From Micrococcus lylae NBRC 15355 (GTDB taxonomy: Bacteria > Actinomycetota > Actinomycetes > Actinomycetales > Micrococcaceae), in contig NZ_BCSN01000022.1 of NCBI RefSeq assembly GCF_001570885.1, forward strand, positions 1-41,625: a DNA stretch of 41,625 nucleotides, in the 5' to 3' direction. This document shows, piece by piece, positions 30,601 through 37,086 of this stretch. Made by a program: the position numbers and the translations under genes. The notes beneath the pieces were generated by a model. The model saw only the letters and a list, made by a program, of their open reading frames with translations. It ran no database searches and was not told the origin of the DNA. The stretch's first letter is position 1; each line of letters starts with the position of its first letter.

Positions 30601-30664
30601 CATGGCCGCCGGCGCCCGCCGCTACCGCATCACCCAGGCCGAGAAGGAACTGCGCCGCCGCTGA
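27617..30664 (+). CDS. large coiled-coil protein with multi-pass membrane C-terminus, unknown function
   Basis: 1015 residues; I do not recognise a family. Residues 1-125 are disordered and include an exact 14-mer read as LPDDGS. A motif around DVSDVLDSLGSP (about 131-170) recurs as GLSEVLDSLGSP (about 298-340), each ending in a DPEK then Ala/Glu/Arg helix, so the N-terminal half contains a duplicated module. Residues about 170-720 are very long Ala/Glu/Arg coiled coils. About 745-1010 contain seven or eight hydrophobic helices. GTG 27617 has GGAAGG seven bases upstream; GTG 27611 would overlap the previous stop and is also possible. A structural or envelope-organising role is only a guess. 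Confidence 0.8.
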   Translation: MDPNRQSESSAALERLRARRRTSSRPAAESATQEPSEASPESAPLRLPDDGSVASSASVADDALRPQDGQDSPDEETPAPQQPRRARPRRALAAPGGLSRKELRQHRRYLSGEVMPTDTTETKARRERRRRDVSDVLDSLGSPRLNRLAKPLDAAAARLFPAVQDPEKTKAAEARRRAAAEKAEAQAAARREQARAAAARRAEELAAVEEAAERRDLQERHRRETEAEALRAAEERRLEERRAADDERRAQLMEQTRQRALDIERLRQAALERQRQAEIDAVLAESTPRAEREPRERRGLSEVLDSLGSPTLPIERFTAPLAAPVSRLIPQGTDPEKLAQAEQKRRAAEERRHQEAARRRADAAETARRRAEEWTRLEAAARAREDEEEANRLAALRERQTASEQRRQARWEAEQARRAAEQQSVQTEAEARASAIEDARRRQAETEAAAALAAAQEEERRRQASQEWLEETARRRRAAAVAEQRKAELKRRREAEAERRRRAKKDQKAAAAAEAERRKNEEAARREREAAAAAERARIQAERRAREEEWERERDRRREAEEAERRRLAAEEAERRRKEREAAARAAAEALAAERARARRWAGAYAAASLARARGWEDRLIAEEARLEAEEAERLRLHQERETRALHLAAHRLDGSLSVPGPEARPMLADVGERVSDDELVERAMAVLPEWRRRDRLANKARAVEAASARRPDPEQDGERAPYIAPYNLPVREPKGRAHGGDRARQLFVTAAAAVFMLAGAWGIGLLGRLGIDLPGSGGYLTAHDGLYGMRTTVLSPLFLHVLTWPLLFALVGLYALHQWGPRQGYAARQRGTGWLVGLALLCLAAWFPLTILMPAGISVVAWFGALVFVAAALRGCNLATARTAGERFFTDGTVGALAGFLVGYAPTMVALSLHAWGVFVPGVPPSVWGLAGLLVAVAAALRLALTERGRMSVALLFAASMGWLAIPRLLPAPLGAQQTELIGLPAIFAAFLVIMAAGARRYRITQAEKELRRR
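27756..27769 (+). repeat. dispersed 14-mer, exact copy 6 (in the coiled-coil gene)
   Basis: Exact motif, read as LPDDGS in the disordered N-terminal region. Confidence 0.85.
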
Positions 30665-30744
30665 CGGCTCGGCGCCCTGACGCCGCAGGCCACCTCCACG
30701 GAGGCGACCGCATGACGACGGCGGCCGGCCATCCGAGACGGGCG

Positions 30745-30758
30745 GCCGTCGTCGGGAA
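30745..30758 (-). repeat. dispersed 14-mer, exact copy 7 (intergenic)
   Basis: Exact motif on the minus strand, between the coiled-coil gene and the end of the small 30791-31099 gene, directly beside a 21-bp direct repeat. Confidence 0.85.
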
Positions 30759-30759
30759 T

Positions 30760-30805
30760 CGGGCGTCAGCCCACCGGAATGAAGCGGGCGTCAGCCCACC
30801 GGAAT
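30760..30805. repeat. 21-bp direct repeat at the 3' end of a small gene
   Basis: An identical 21-base stretch beginning CGGGCGTCAGCCC lies at 30760-30780 and 30785-30805. The inner copy contains the stop and last codons (IPVG) of the minus-strand gene; the outer copy duplicates that end. Confidence 0.7.
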
Positions 30806-31099
30806 CCAGCGCCCGCCGTCCCGGCGGAACACGTCCAGCCGGCCCGTGACGGCCACCCCTGCGACCGCCTCCGCCATGGTGACGGCGGCCTGGCGGGCCT
30901 CGGCGTCCTCGGCGCGCCGATGGGAGGCCGGCACGGTGATCCGCAGGACGATGCGCGGCACCCGGGACACCACCTCGATGTCCTTCGCCGCCACCTGGTG
31001 TGTGGCGGACAGCGCCGCCTCCGCGACGTCCATGACCTCTTCGGGCCGGTGGCCGGGCAGGAGGTCTCCGATCTGCAGGCGACAGCGGTAGGAGGGCAT
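30791..31099 (-). CDS. small conserved-looking hypothetical protein
   Basis: 102 residues, function not recognised. It is predicted soluble, with an alternating helix/strand pattern: MPSYRCRLQIGDLLPGHRPEEV, then a region IEVVSRVPRIVLRITVPA and an end GRLDVFRRDGGRWIPVG. Regular hydrophobicity and codon use support a real gene. The ATG at 31099 is preceded by TACCCT six bases upstream on the coding strand, predicting a leaderless mRNA divergent from the old yellow enzyme gene. Its 3' end is duplicated just outside the gene. Confidence 0.7.
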   Translation of the reverse strand: MPSYRCRLQIGDLLPGHRPEEVMDVAEAALSATHQVAAKDIEVVSRVPRIVLRITVPASHRRAEDAEARQAAVTMAEAVAGVAVTGRLDVFRRDGGRWIPVG

Positions 31100-31105
31100 G
31101 ACACC

Positions 31106-31111
31106 AGGGTA
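31106..31111 (-). promoter_or_regulatory. -10 box of a predicted leaderless promoter
   Basis: TACCCT on the minus strand, six bases from the ATG at 31099. Confidence 0.45.
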
Positions 31112-31153
31112 GGCGGGCAGCGAACAGCCTCCCGGCGCGCAGCCGCCCCGCCG

Positions 31154-31159
31154 TAGTGT
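31154..31159 (+). promoter_or_regulatory. -10 box of a predicted leaderless promoter of the oxidoreductase
   Basis: TAGTGT lies seven bases before the ATG at 31167; an in-frame GTG at 31158 overlaps the box and is therefore unlikely to be the start. Confidence 0.5.
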
Positions 31160-31166
31160 GAGTCCC

Positions 31167-32279
31167 ATGACCGCTGAGGACACCGTCACCCCGCCCACCC
31201 TGTTCGAGCCGATCGAGATCAACGGGGTGCGCCTGCGCAACCGCCTGATCCTGCCGCCGATGTGCCAGTACTCCTGCGAGGCCCGCGACGGCGTCCCCCA
31301 CGGCTGGCAGTTCCAGCACCTCGCCGCACGGGCGGCCGGCGGCTTCGGCATGGTGGTGGCCGAGGCGACCGCCGTGACACCGGAGGGCCGCATCTCCCCG
31401 TGGGACACCGGCCTCTGGAACGACGAGCAGGCGCAGGCCTGGGCCCCGATCTGCGACGAGATCGCCGAGCTCGGCGCCGTGCCGGCCATCCAGCTCGGCC
31501 ACGCCGGGGCGAAGGCCTCCACCGTCCCCATGCACCCGGGCGTCCCGGCCGGACAGCCGATCCTCGAGGGCCCCGACTCCTGGGAGACCCTCTCCCCCTC
31601 CGGTGTGCCCACGAACTCGATGGAGATCCGCACCCACGCGATGCAGGTGGACGAGATCCGCGAGACCGTCCAGGCCTTCGCCGACGCCGCCGAGCGCGCC
31701 GACCGCGCCGGGTTCGGTGCCGTGCAGCTGCATGCCGCCCACGGCTACCTGATCCACCAGTTCCTCTCCCCGCTGACCAACACCCGCACCGACGAGTACG
31801 GCGGGGACTACGAGGGCCGCACCCGCTTCCTCAAGGAGATCGTGGCCGCCGTGCGCGAGGTCTGGCCGGCGGACAAGATCCTCGGCATCCGCATCTCCGG
31901 ATCGGACTGGCGCGAGGACGGCTGGAGCATCGAGGAGACCGTCCGCCTCGCCCAGGAGCTGCAGGGACAGGTCCACTGGTTCGACCTGTCCTCGGCCGGC
32001 ATCGGCGACACCTACGAGGGCCCCAAGGGACCCGGCTACCAGGTGCCGCTGGCCACGGCTGTGAAGGAGGGCACCGAGGGGATCGTCGTCTCCGCCGTCG
32101 GCTCGCTCACCGGCGCGCAGGAGGTGGCGGACGTGGTGACCGCCGGCCGCGCCGACGCCGTCTGCGTGGGGCGCGCCGCCCTGGCGAACCCGAACTGGCC
32201 GACCGCCGCCGCCCTCGAGCTGGACGTCCCCGAGGAGCAGGTGCCGATGGCCCGGCAGTACTTCCGCGCCAAGTGGTGA
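31167..32279 (+). CDS. NADH:flavin oxidoreductase, old yellow enzyme (YqjM/NamA class)
   Basis: 370 residues. An FMN-dependent ene-reductase that reduces activated C=C bonds with NAD(P)H. The N-terminal PPMCQYS (Cys33) contains the cysteine that marks the YqjM/thermophilic-like class and tunes the flavin. The substrate-binding pair is in LHAAHGYLIHQFLSP, followed by TNTRTDEYGG and the phosphate-binding VGRAALANP end. Length fits the class. The physiological substrate is unknown; roles in electrophile or oxidative-stress detoxification are known for relatives. Confidence 0.93.
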   Translation: MTAEDTVTPPTLFEPIEINGVRLRNRLILPPMCQYSCEARDGVPHGWQFQHLAARAAGGFGMVVAEATAVTPEGRISPWDTGLWNDEQAQAWAPICDEIAELGAVPAIQLGHAGAKASTVPMHPGVPAGQPILEGPDSWETLSPSGVPTNSMEIRTHAMQVDEIRETVQAFADAAERADRAGFGAVQLHAAHGYLIHQFLSPLTNTRTDEYGGDYEGRTRFLKEIVAAVREVWPADKILGIRISGSDWREDGWSIEETVRLAQELQGQVHWFDLSSAGIGDTYEGPKGPGYQVPLATAVKEGTEGIVVSAVGSLTGAQEVADVVTAGRADAVCVGRAALANPNWPTAAALELDVPEEQVPMARQYFRAKW

Positions 32280-32316
32280 GCCGCGACGGAGGCGACGTCC
32301 CCGCCGGAGGTGGGGC

Positions 32317-32330
32317 AGCGTCGTCGGGAA
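32317..32330 (-). repeat. dispersed 14-mer, two-mismatch copy (intergenic)
   Basis: 12 of 14 bases match on the minus strand, in the spacer after the oxidoreductase gene; the conserved TTCCCGACGACG part is intact and preceded by GC. Confidence 0.6.
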
Positions 32331-32401
32331 GCGCCTGTGGAGGACGGTTCGCCGGACGCGGATTCGGATACTGCGGAGGTGACCGTGTCCGGCGGTTCGG
32401 G

Positions 32402-32407
32402 TAGAAC
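32402..32407 (+). promoter_or_regulatory. -10-like box of a predicted leaderless promoter
   Basis: TAGAAC lies six bases before the ATG at 32414; the final T of the consensus is missing. Confidence 0.35.
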
Positions 32408-32413
32408 AGTGGC

Positions 32414-32956
32414 ATGAGCACCGTGCGCACCCCTGACCCGAATCCGGGCTGGCTGAACGAGGAGGACCTGTACGAGGCCCGCCGTCGCCTGCCCATGGTC
32501 TACGTCGAGGCCATCCCGGTGCGCCTGGACGCCCTCGGCTACGTCACGGAGATCGGCCTGCTGTACGTGGCCGACGAGACCGGACAGTTCGAGCGCACGT
32601 TCGTCTCCGGCCGGGTCATGTACCGGGAGACCGTGCGCGGCGCCCTGATGCGCCATCTGGAGAAGGACCTCGGCCCCATGGCACTGCCGCAGCTGCCGCC
32701 GTCCCTGCAGCCGTGCGCCGTGGCCGAATACTTCCCCGCCCCGTCCGAGACCGGCCTGACGGACGACCGCCAGCACGCCGTCTCCCTGGTGTACGTGGTG
32801 CCCGTGACCGGTGAGTGCGACCCCCGGCAGGACGCGCTCGAACTGACCTGGCTCACACCGGAGGAGGCGCTCAGCGACGAGATCCAGTCCGAGTTCATCG
32901 GCGGCCGCGAGAACCTGGTCCGCCAGGCGCTCGCCCACGTGGGATGGGGCCGCTGA
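32414..32956 (+). CDS. Nudix-like protein of the DUF4916 type
   Basis: 180 residues. The overall pattern (PGWLNEEDLYEARRRLPMVYVEAIPVR at the start and a late LVYVVPVTGEC strand) matches actinobacterial DUF4916 proteins, a Nudix-fold group. The Nudix-box position GRVMYRETVRGALMRHLEKD keeps the first Gly and Glu and the Arg. However, the metal-binding REUxEE part is RHLEKD, so two Glu are replaced. Hydrolase activity is doubtful; a ligand-binding role is possible. The next gene starts one base after its stop, suggesting one transcript. Confidence 0.8.
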   Translation: MSTVRTPDPNPGWLNEEDLYEARRRLPMVYVEAIPVRLDALGYVTEIGLLYVADETGQFERTFVSGRVMYRETVRGALMRHLEKDLGPMALPQLPPSLQPCAVAEYFPAPSETGLTDDRQHAVSLVYVVPVTGECDPRQDALELTWLTPEEALSDEIQSEFIGGRENLVRQALAHVGWGR

Positions 32957-32957
32957 C

Positions 32958-33845
32958 ATGGCCACCACCGCCGGCGCCTATCTGCGTCATCTCAAGGCCC
33001 AGGACGTCAGCCCTGGCGACATGTTCCTCACCCGCCGCGGGCAGACCGCGCCGCCCGTGGCGTCCCTGCGCACCATGCGGGACGACTTCGGCACCCCGGC
33101 CCTGGTGGTGGCCACGCTCGAGGACGGCCGCGAGGTGAAGATCGCCTACGGTTCCGTCATCCGCGTGCGCACCGACCGCGCGGACCAGCAGCCGCAGCTG
33201 GACACCAGCTTCTCCGCCACGGACGCGGGGACGCCGGAGGCCCGGATCGTCGGGGTGGGCCAGCGCCACCTGGACGACGTGGAGCTCACCGCCACCTGCG
33301 CCCGGCTGTCCCACGGGCTGAACCTGCGCTCCGGCGCGCACCTCGAGGACGTCCTCGGCGTGGCCGAGCGCCTCTACCTGCTGCACGAGGACAACGAGGG
33401 CGCCCTGCAGGCCCTCGGCCTGCTGACCAACCTGCCCTGGGACGGCGCCGTGGGCCGCTGGAAGTCCATCCAGGCAGGCCTGGGCCTGGCCTCCCAGATC
33501 CTGCGTGAGGAGGGCGACCACATCACCGCCGCCAACCTCGGCAAGCGTCTGCTCGAGGCCGACGAGGTCCCCAACGAGCCCGGCCGCGCGGCCAAGGTCC
33601 TCGAGGTGCGGCAGCGCCAGCTCAACGAGCCCCAGCTCTACGACCGTGAAATCGCCCGCGCCCTGCAGACGAACGACCCGGCCGCCGAGCTGAAGTGGCG
33701 TCGCGCCCGCTGGACCACCCTGCTCTACCTGCGTGCCCGCGGCGGATCCGAGACGCTGACCGAGACGGACCTGCAGTCGCGCATCGCCCGCGAGGTCGGC
33801 ACCGTGCGCGAGCTCGCCCGGGCCGCCGAGCGCCGGAAGGGCTGA
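32958..33845 (+). CDS. hypothetical protein
   Basis: 295 residues, not recognised. The N-terminal about 75 residues (AYLRHLKAQDVSPGDMFLTRRG, then a strand-rich part LVVATLEDGREVKIAYGSVIRVR) could be a small beta domain. From about 95 on it is helical, with repeats of about 35 residues (VLGVAERLYLLHEDNEGALQALGLL and TAANLGKRLLEADEVPNEPGRAAKVLEV) suggestive of tetratricopeptide-like hairpins, which often bind proteins. No signal peptide or membrane segment. It begins one base after the Nudix-like gene and ends beside a 30-bp tandem array. Confidence 0.7.
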   Translation: MATTAGAYLRHLKAQDVSPGDMFLTRRGQTAPPVASLRTMRDDFGTPALVVATLEDGREVKIAYGSVIRVRTDRADQQPQLDTSFSATDAGTPEARIVGVGQRHLDDVELTATCARLSHGLNLRSGAHLEDVLGVAERLYLLHEDNEGALQALGLLTNLPWDGAVGRWKSIQAGLGLASQILREEGDHITAANLGKRLLEADEVPNEPGRAAKVLEVRQRQLNEPQLYDREIARALQTNDPAAELKWRRARWTTLLYLRARGGSETLTETDLQSRIAREVGTVRELARAAERRKG

Positions 33846-33847
33846 GC

Positions 33848-33967
33848 TCGGGGCGGGCCGGCCTGCTCGCTTACTGGTCGGGGCGGGCCGGCCTGCTCGC
33901 TTACTGGTCGGGGCGGGCCGGCCTGCTCGCTTACTGGTCGGGGCGGGCCAGCCTGCTCGCTTACTGG
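33848..33967. repeat. four tandem copies of a 30-bp unit
   Basis: The period is exactly 30 bases (33848, 33878, 33908, 33938). The copies are identical except for one substitution in the fourth. Each unit ends CTCGCTTACTGG, which is the outer end of the inverted-repeat element that follows. There are no unique spacers, so this is not CRISPR. Confidence 0.9.
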
Positions 33968-34030
33968 TGAGGACACACCGGCTCGCCCCCGACTTCGACG
34001 TCGAATGACGGCGTGTCCTCACCAGTTGGC
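33956..34030. repeat. inverted-repeat element, copy A
   Basis: The left arm contains ACTGGTGAGGACACACC (33963-33979) and the right arm GGCGTGTCCTCACCAGT (34009-34025) with one mismatch. Outer flanks CTCGC also resemble each other. It lies downstream of 32958-33845 and upstream of the DUF559 gene. It could act as a terminator as well as a mobile palindrome. The remaining 34031-34164 holds no other gene. Confidence 0.75.
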
Positions 34031-34164
34031 CGTCCGTCGGAGGTCACGGTCCGGCATGACGCGGGTGTGCGGGGAGGACGTTGTCGCACCGCGCGCCGGC
34101 AGGCGTTGTCCACAGATTCCTCGTGCCGCCTCCACGCCGGCGGACCGACCGGCAGGGTGAAGCC

Positions 34165-35181
34165 ATGCCCACACCGCCGCGCCCACTGCCTCCGCACCTG
34201 GACGGAGCCGTCTTCACCATGGACGAGCTCGCCGACGTCTTCGGTGATCGGGCCCGACACAGGGTACGGGCATCGGACATCGAGCGACTCGGTCGGGCCC
34301 TGTACCGACACCGACCGAACGGTTCGGACCCCCGCGACCTCACCGGAGATGACGCCGCTCACGACCCGCTCGCGGCAGAACGCACGACCGGTCCCATACT
34401 CCCCTGGGACCGGGATGTCGCCGCGGCCCTGCAACGAGATCGCCTCGACGTGGTGGTCACGGACCTATCCGCCGCTCAGCTGCATGGGCTGCCCCTGCCA
34501 CGGTGGGCCGAGCAGTCGACGGACCTGCACCTCACGACTTCGCTGGCGCATCGGGTCGATCGGCCCGGAGTGGTCACCCGCCGCCGCACGGTGGACCCCT
34601 CCCACCTCGTGATCCGGCACGGCCTGCGCTGCACCTCCCCCATCCGCACGCTGTGGGACCTCTGCGTTCCGACGTCGGGCCTGTCCCTGGAAGACCTGGT
34701 GGTGATCGCCGACTCGCTCATGCCGCAGGAGTGGGTCGAGGGGTTCGGCCTTGCTGAGGTCCGGGTCGAAAGGCGTGACCTGATCGCGGTCTTGGAGCAG
34801 ATCGGTCGCTTCCGCGGAATCCGTCGGGCCCGGGAGGTGGTGGAGCTGATGCGTGAGGCCGTCGGCTCACCCCAGGAGACGCGGACCAGACTTGCACTGG
34901 TGGACGCGGGACTCCCGGCGCCGGAGGTGGCGGTCGTGCTCAAGGACGACCACGGCCGCGCCGGACCGACCGTGGACCTGGCCTACCGGCGGTGGAAGAT
35001 CGTCATCCAGTACGAGGGCAAGCACCACCGCACGAAGGAACAGCAGGAGCGCGACGTCGCTCGGGACCGCTGGTGCGAGCTCCATGGCTGGCGGGTGGTG
35101 AAGGTGACGGCGGCCGACCTGAGGAACGGGCTCGAGAACGTCCTCCCCGTCATCCGGGCACGGGTCGCCGAGATGTCCTGA
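34165..35181 (+). CDS. DUF559/AbiEi-like protein with Vsr-type endonuclease fold
   Basis: 338 residues from ATG 34165, preceded by AGGGTGAA. The C-terminal about 100 residues match the DUF559 pattern: VDLAYRRWKIVIQYEGKHH, then ERDVARDRWCELHGWRVVKV. This is a PD-(D/E)xK/Vsr-like nuclease fold with Asp and Glu-x-Lys-type residues in place. The N-terminal region (FTMDELADVFGDRARHRVRASDIERLGRALYRHR) resembles the AbiEi antitoxin-type winged helix found in such actinobacterial proteins. The biological role is unknown; a defence link is inferred from relatives. Codon use is looser than in neighbours, and inverted-repeat elements flank both sides, which suggests acquisition. Confidence 0.78.
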   Translation: MPTPPRPLPPHLDGAVFTMDELADVFGDRARHRVRASDIERLGRALYRHRPNGSDPRDLTGDDAAHDPLAAERTTGPILPWDRDVAAALQRDRLDVVVTDLSAAQLHGLPLPRWAEQSTDLHLTTSLAHRVDRPGVVTRRRTVDPSHLVIRHGLRCTSPIRTLWDLCVPTSGLSLEDLVVIADSLMPQEWVEGFGLAEVRVERRDLIAVLEQIGRFRGIRRAREVVELMREAVGSPQETRTRLALVDAGLPAPEVAVVLKDDHGRAGPTVDLAYRRWKIVIQYEGKHHRTKEQQERDVARDRWCELHGWRVVKVTAADLRNGLENVLPVIRARVAEMS

Positions 35182-35216
35182 GCCGCCCCGGATGTGGCTT
35201 CGTCGGCCGACCCCGT

Positions 35217-35292
35217 TGCCTACTGGTGAGGACACACCGTCATCCTCCCCGTCAGCGCCGCACGAGAGGGTGAGTCCTCACCAGTTGGCGAG
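35217..35292. repeat. inverted-repeat element, copy B
   Basis: The left arm contains ACTGGTGAGGACACACC (35222-35238) and the right arm GGTGAGTCCTCACCAGT (35269-35285), with flanks GCCT and TTGGC. It follows the DUF559 gene and leads into a 31-bp tandem array. Confidence 0.75.
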
Positions 35293-35354
35293 CCCAGACG
35301 GTGAGTCCTCACCAGTTGGCGAGCCCAGAGGGTGAGTCCTCACCAGTTGGCGAG
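35268..35354. repeat. 31-bp tandem array derived from the element right arm
   Basis: Copies start at 35268, 35299 and 35330 (the last is partial). Each carries GGTGAGTCCTCACCAGTTGG, itself a short palindrome around TGAG/CTCA. It ends 22 bases before the glycerate kinase start. Confidence 0.85.
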
Positions 35355-35376
35355 AGGTCCTGGCAGGATGCGCCAC

Positions 35377-36834
35377 ATGAGGACCGTGCTGCTCGCCCTG
35401 GACAAGTTCAAGGGCTCCCTCACCGCCGCCGACGCCTGCGCCGCGCTCGCCCGCGGGCTCGACAGTGCCGCCCGGGGGCTCGACAGTGCTGCCCGCGGAA
35501 CACAGGCCGCCCGGGCTGCCGAGGCCCCGGGCGCATCCGAGGCTCCGTTCTCCTCCGGCACCGGCCTGCGCGTGCTCACCGTGCCCGTGGCCGACGGCGG
35601 CGACGGCACCGTGGACGCCGCCCTCGCCGCCGGCTTCGTCCCGCTCGCGGTGGAGGTTGCCGGGCCGCTCGGCGAGCCCCGCACCGTGCGCATCGCCCGG
35701 CGGGACGGCGTGGCCGTGGTCGAGCTCGCCGAGTGCTGCGGCCTGGTGCACGTGGACGCGCCCGGCCCCGAGACCCATGCCCGCGCGAGCACCCGTGGCC
35801 TCGGCGAGGCCATCGCCGCGGCAGTCGCCGACGGCGCCCGCGAGGTGGTGGTCGGCATCGGCGGCAGCGCCTCCACGGACCTGGGCCTCGGGATGCTCGC
35901 CGCCCTCGGCGCAGACCGGAGGGACGACGACGGCCGCCCCCTTCCCGAGGGATCGGCGGCTCTGCACTCGCTCGTCTCCGCCGACATCTCGGGTGCCCGT
36001 GCTGCGCTCGCGGGGGTCACCCTGACCATCGCCTCCGACGTGACCGCGCCCCTCACCGGCCCCGACGGCGCCGCGCACGTCTTCGCCGCCCAGAAGGGAG
36101 CGCCTGAGGACTCTCTCGGACAGCTCGACGAGGACCTCGGCCACGCCGCCGCCGTGCTCCTGCGCGGCACCGTCACGGACCCACGCCGCGGCCCCCGGCG
36201 CGACGCCCTCGCCGGCTCCGAACCCTCCGGCCCTGGCCCGATGCGCTCCGGCCCTAGCCCGGTCCCTACCGTCACCGGCAAGGCGGACACCACCGACGTC
36301 TCCGGCGACCCGACCGCATCCGCCGGCGCAGGGGCCGCCGGCGGCACGGGGTTCGCCCTGATGCTGCTCGGTGCTCAGACCCGCTCCGGCGCCGAGGTCC
36401 TCCTGGGCATGGCCGACTTCGACGCCGCCGCGGCCGAGGCGGACGTGGTGATCGTGGGCGAGGGGTCCCTGGACGCACAGTCCCTGCAGGGCAAGGCCCC
36501 CGCCGTCGCCGCGGCTCGCGCCCGCTCGGTCTGGGCACAGTGCGCCTCGCCACAGAGGAAGGGGTCGTCGGTCTCGGGCTCCGAGCCGACGCAGCACCGC
36601 TTCCGCACCGTCCTGGCCGTCGCCGGGCGGGCCGACCTTCGCTCAGAGGACCTCACCGCGGCCGGCATCGACCGCGTCCTCACCCTCCGCGAGCGCGCCG
36701 CCTCGGACGAGGACAGCATCGCCCGGGCCGCTGAGCTGCTTGAAGACCTGGGCCGTCAGCTGGGGCACGAGCTGGGAGGCGACCCGGCGCGAGGACCGGA
36801 CCGGCCGTCGTCGGGAAGGGCAGCTGACCGCTGA
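35377..36834 (+). CDS. glycerate kinase (GlxK family) with low-complexity inserts
   Basis: 485 residues; the family is normally about 370-400. It phosphorylates glycerate with ATP. Family landmarks are the start LLALDKFKGSLTA, VADGGDGTVDA, VGIGGSASTDLGLGMLAALG and the late VLAVAGR. Extra length comes from a tandem RGLDSAA duplication (about 27-58), a Ser/Pro/Gly insert (about 282-322), an insert just before VLAVAGR (about 384-408), and a C-terminal tail holding an exact 14-mer read as RPSSGR. ATG 35377 is preferred over an in-frame ATG at 35332 because it aligns with the family and the earlier one lies in the repeat array; CAGGAT is seven bases upstream. Confidence 0.88.
   Translation: MRTVLLALDKFKGSLTAADACAALARGLDSAARGLDSAARGTQAARAAEAPGASEAPFSSGTGLRVLTVPVADGGDGTVDAALAAGFVPLAVEVAGPLGEPRTVRIARRDGVAVVELAECCGLVHVDAPGPETHARASTRGLGEAIAAAVADGAREVVVGIGGSASTDLGLGMLAALGADRRDDDGRPLPEGSAALHSLVSADISGARAALAGVTLTIASDVTAPLTGPDGAAHVFAAQKGAPEDSLGQLDEDLGHAAAVLLRGTVTDPRRGPRRDALAGSEPSGPGPMRSGPSPVPTVTGKADTTDVSGDPTASAGAGAAGGTGFALMLLGAQTRSGAEVLLGMADFDAAAAEADVVIVGEGSLDAQSLQGKAPAVAAARARSVWAQCASPQRKGSSVSGSEPTQHRFRTVLAVAGRADLRSEDLTAAGIDRVLTLRERAASDEDSIARAAELLEDLGRQLGHELGGDPARGPDRPSSGRAADR
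36804..36817 (-). repeat. dispersed 14-mer, exact copy 8 (in the glycerate kinase tail)
   Basis: Exact motif on the minus strand, read as RPSSGR six codons before the stop codon. Confidence 0.85.
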
Positions 36835-36873
36835 CCGCTCACGACGGGCGACGGACGGCGCCCCGTGTTCACG

Positions 36874-36942
36874 AAGTGGTGAGGACATGCCCTCTGGCTC
36901 GCGCTTTTCGGGAGCGATGAGGGTGTGTCCTCACCAGTAGGC
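36874..36942. repeat. inverted-repeat element, copy C
   Basis: The left arm is AGTGGTGAGGACATGCC (36875-36891) and the right arm GGTGTGTCCTCACCAGT (36922-36938), followed by AGGC. The right arm with its flank is the exact complement of the left arm of copy B. It lies downstream of glycerate kinase, so all three copies follow plus-strand genes. Confidence 0.7.
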
Positions 36943-37074
36943 ATCACAAGTCGGCCGGCCCGCTGTGGACCAGGTCGGGCAGCGAATTCACCTCGGACAG
37001 GGACACCGGAAGCTGACCTCTTCTCAGTGAGTGGGAAGGACAGCGGCGAGCACGTGCTGCGCCCACGCCCCCAG

Positions 37075-37080
37075 TAGTCT
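37075..37080 (+). promoter_or_regulatory. -10 box of a predicted leaderless promoter
   Basis: TAGTCT lies six bases before GTG 37087, favouring that codon over the in-frame GTG at 37081. Confidence 0.5.
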
Positions 37081-37086
37081 GTGGGG

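Noticed and set aside
33848-33967. CRISPR-like array of 30-bp repeats
   Set aside because: The repeats are directly tandem with no unique spacers and no cas genes nearby.
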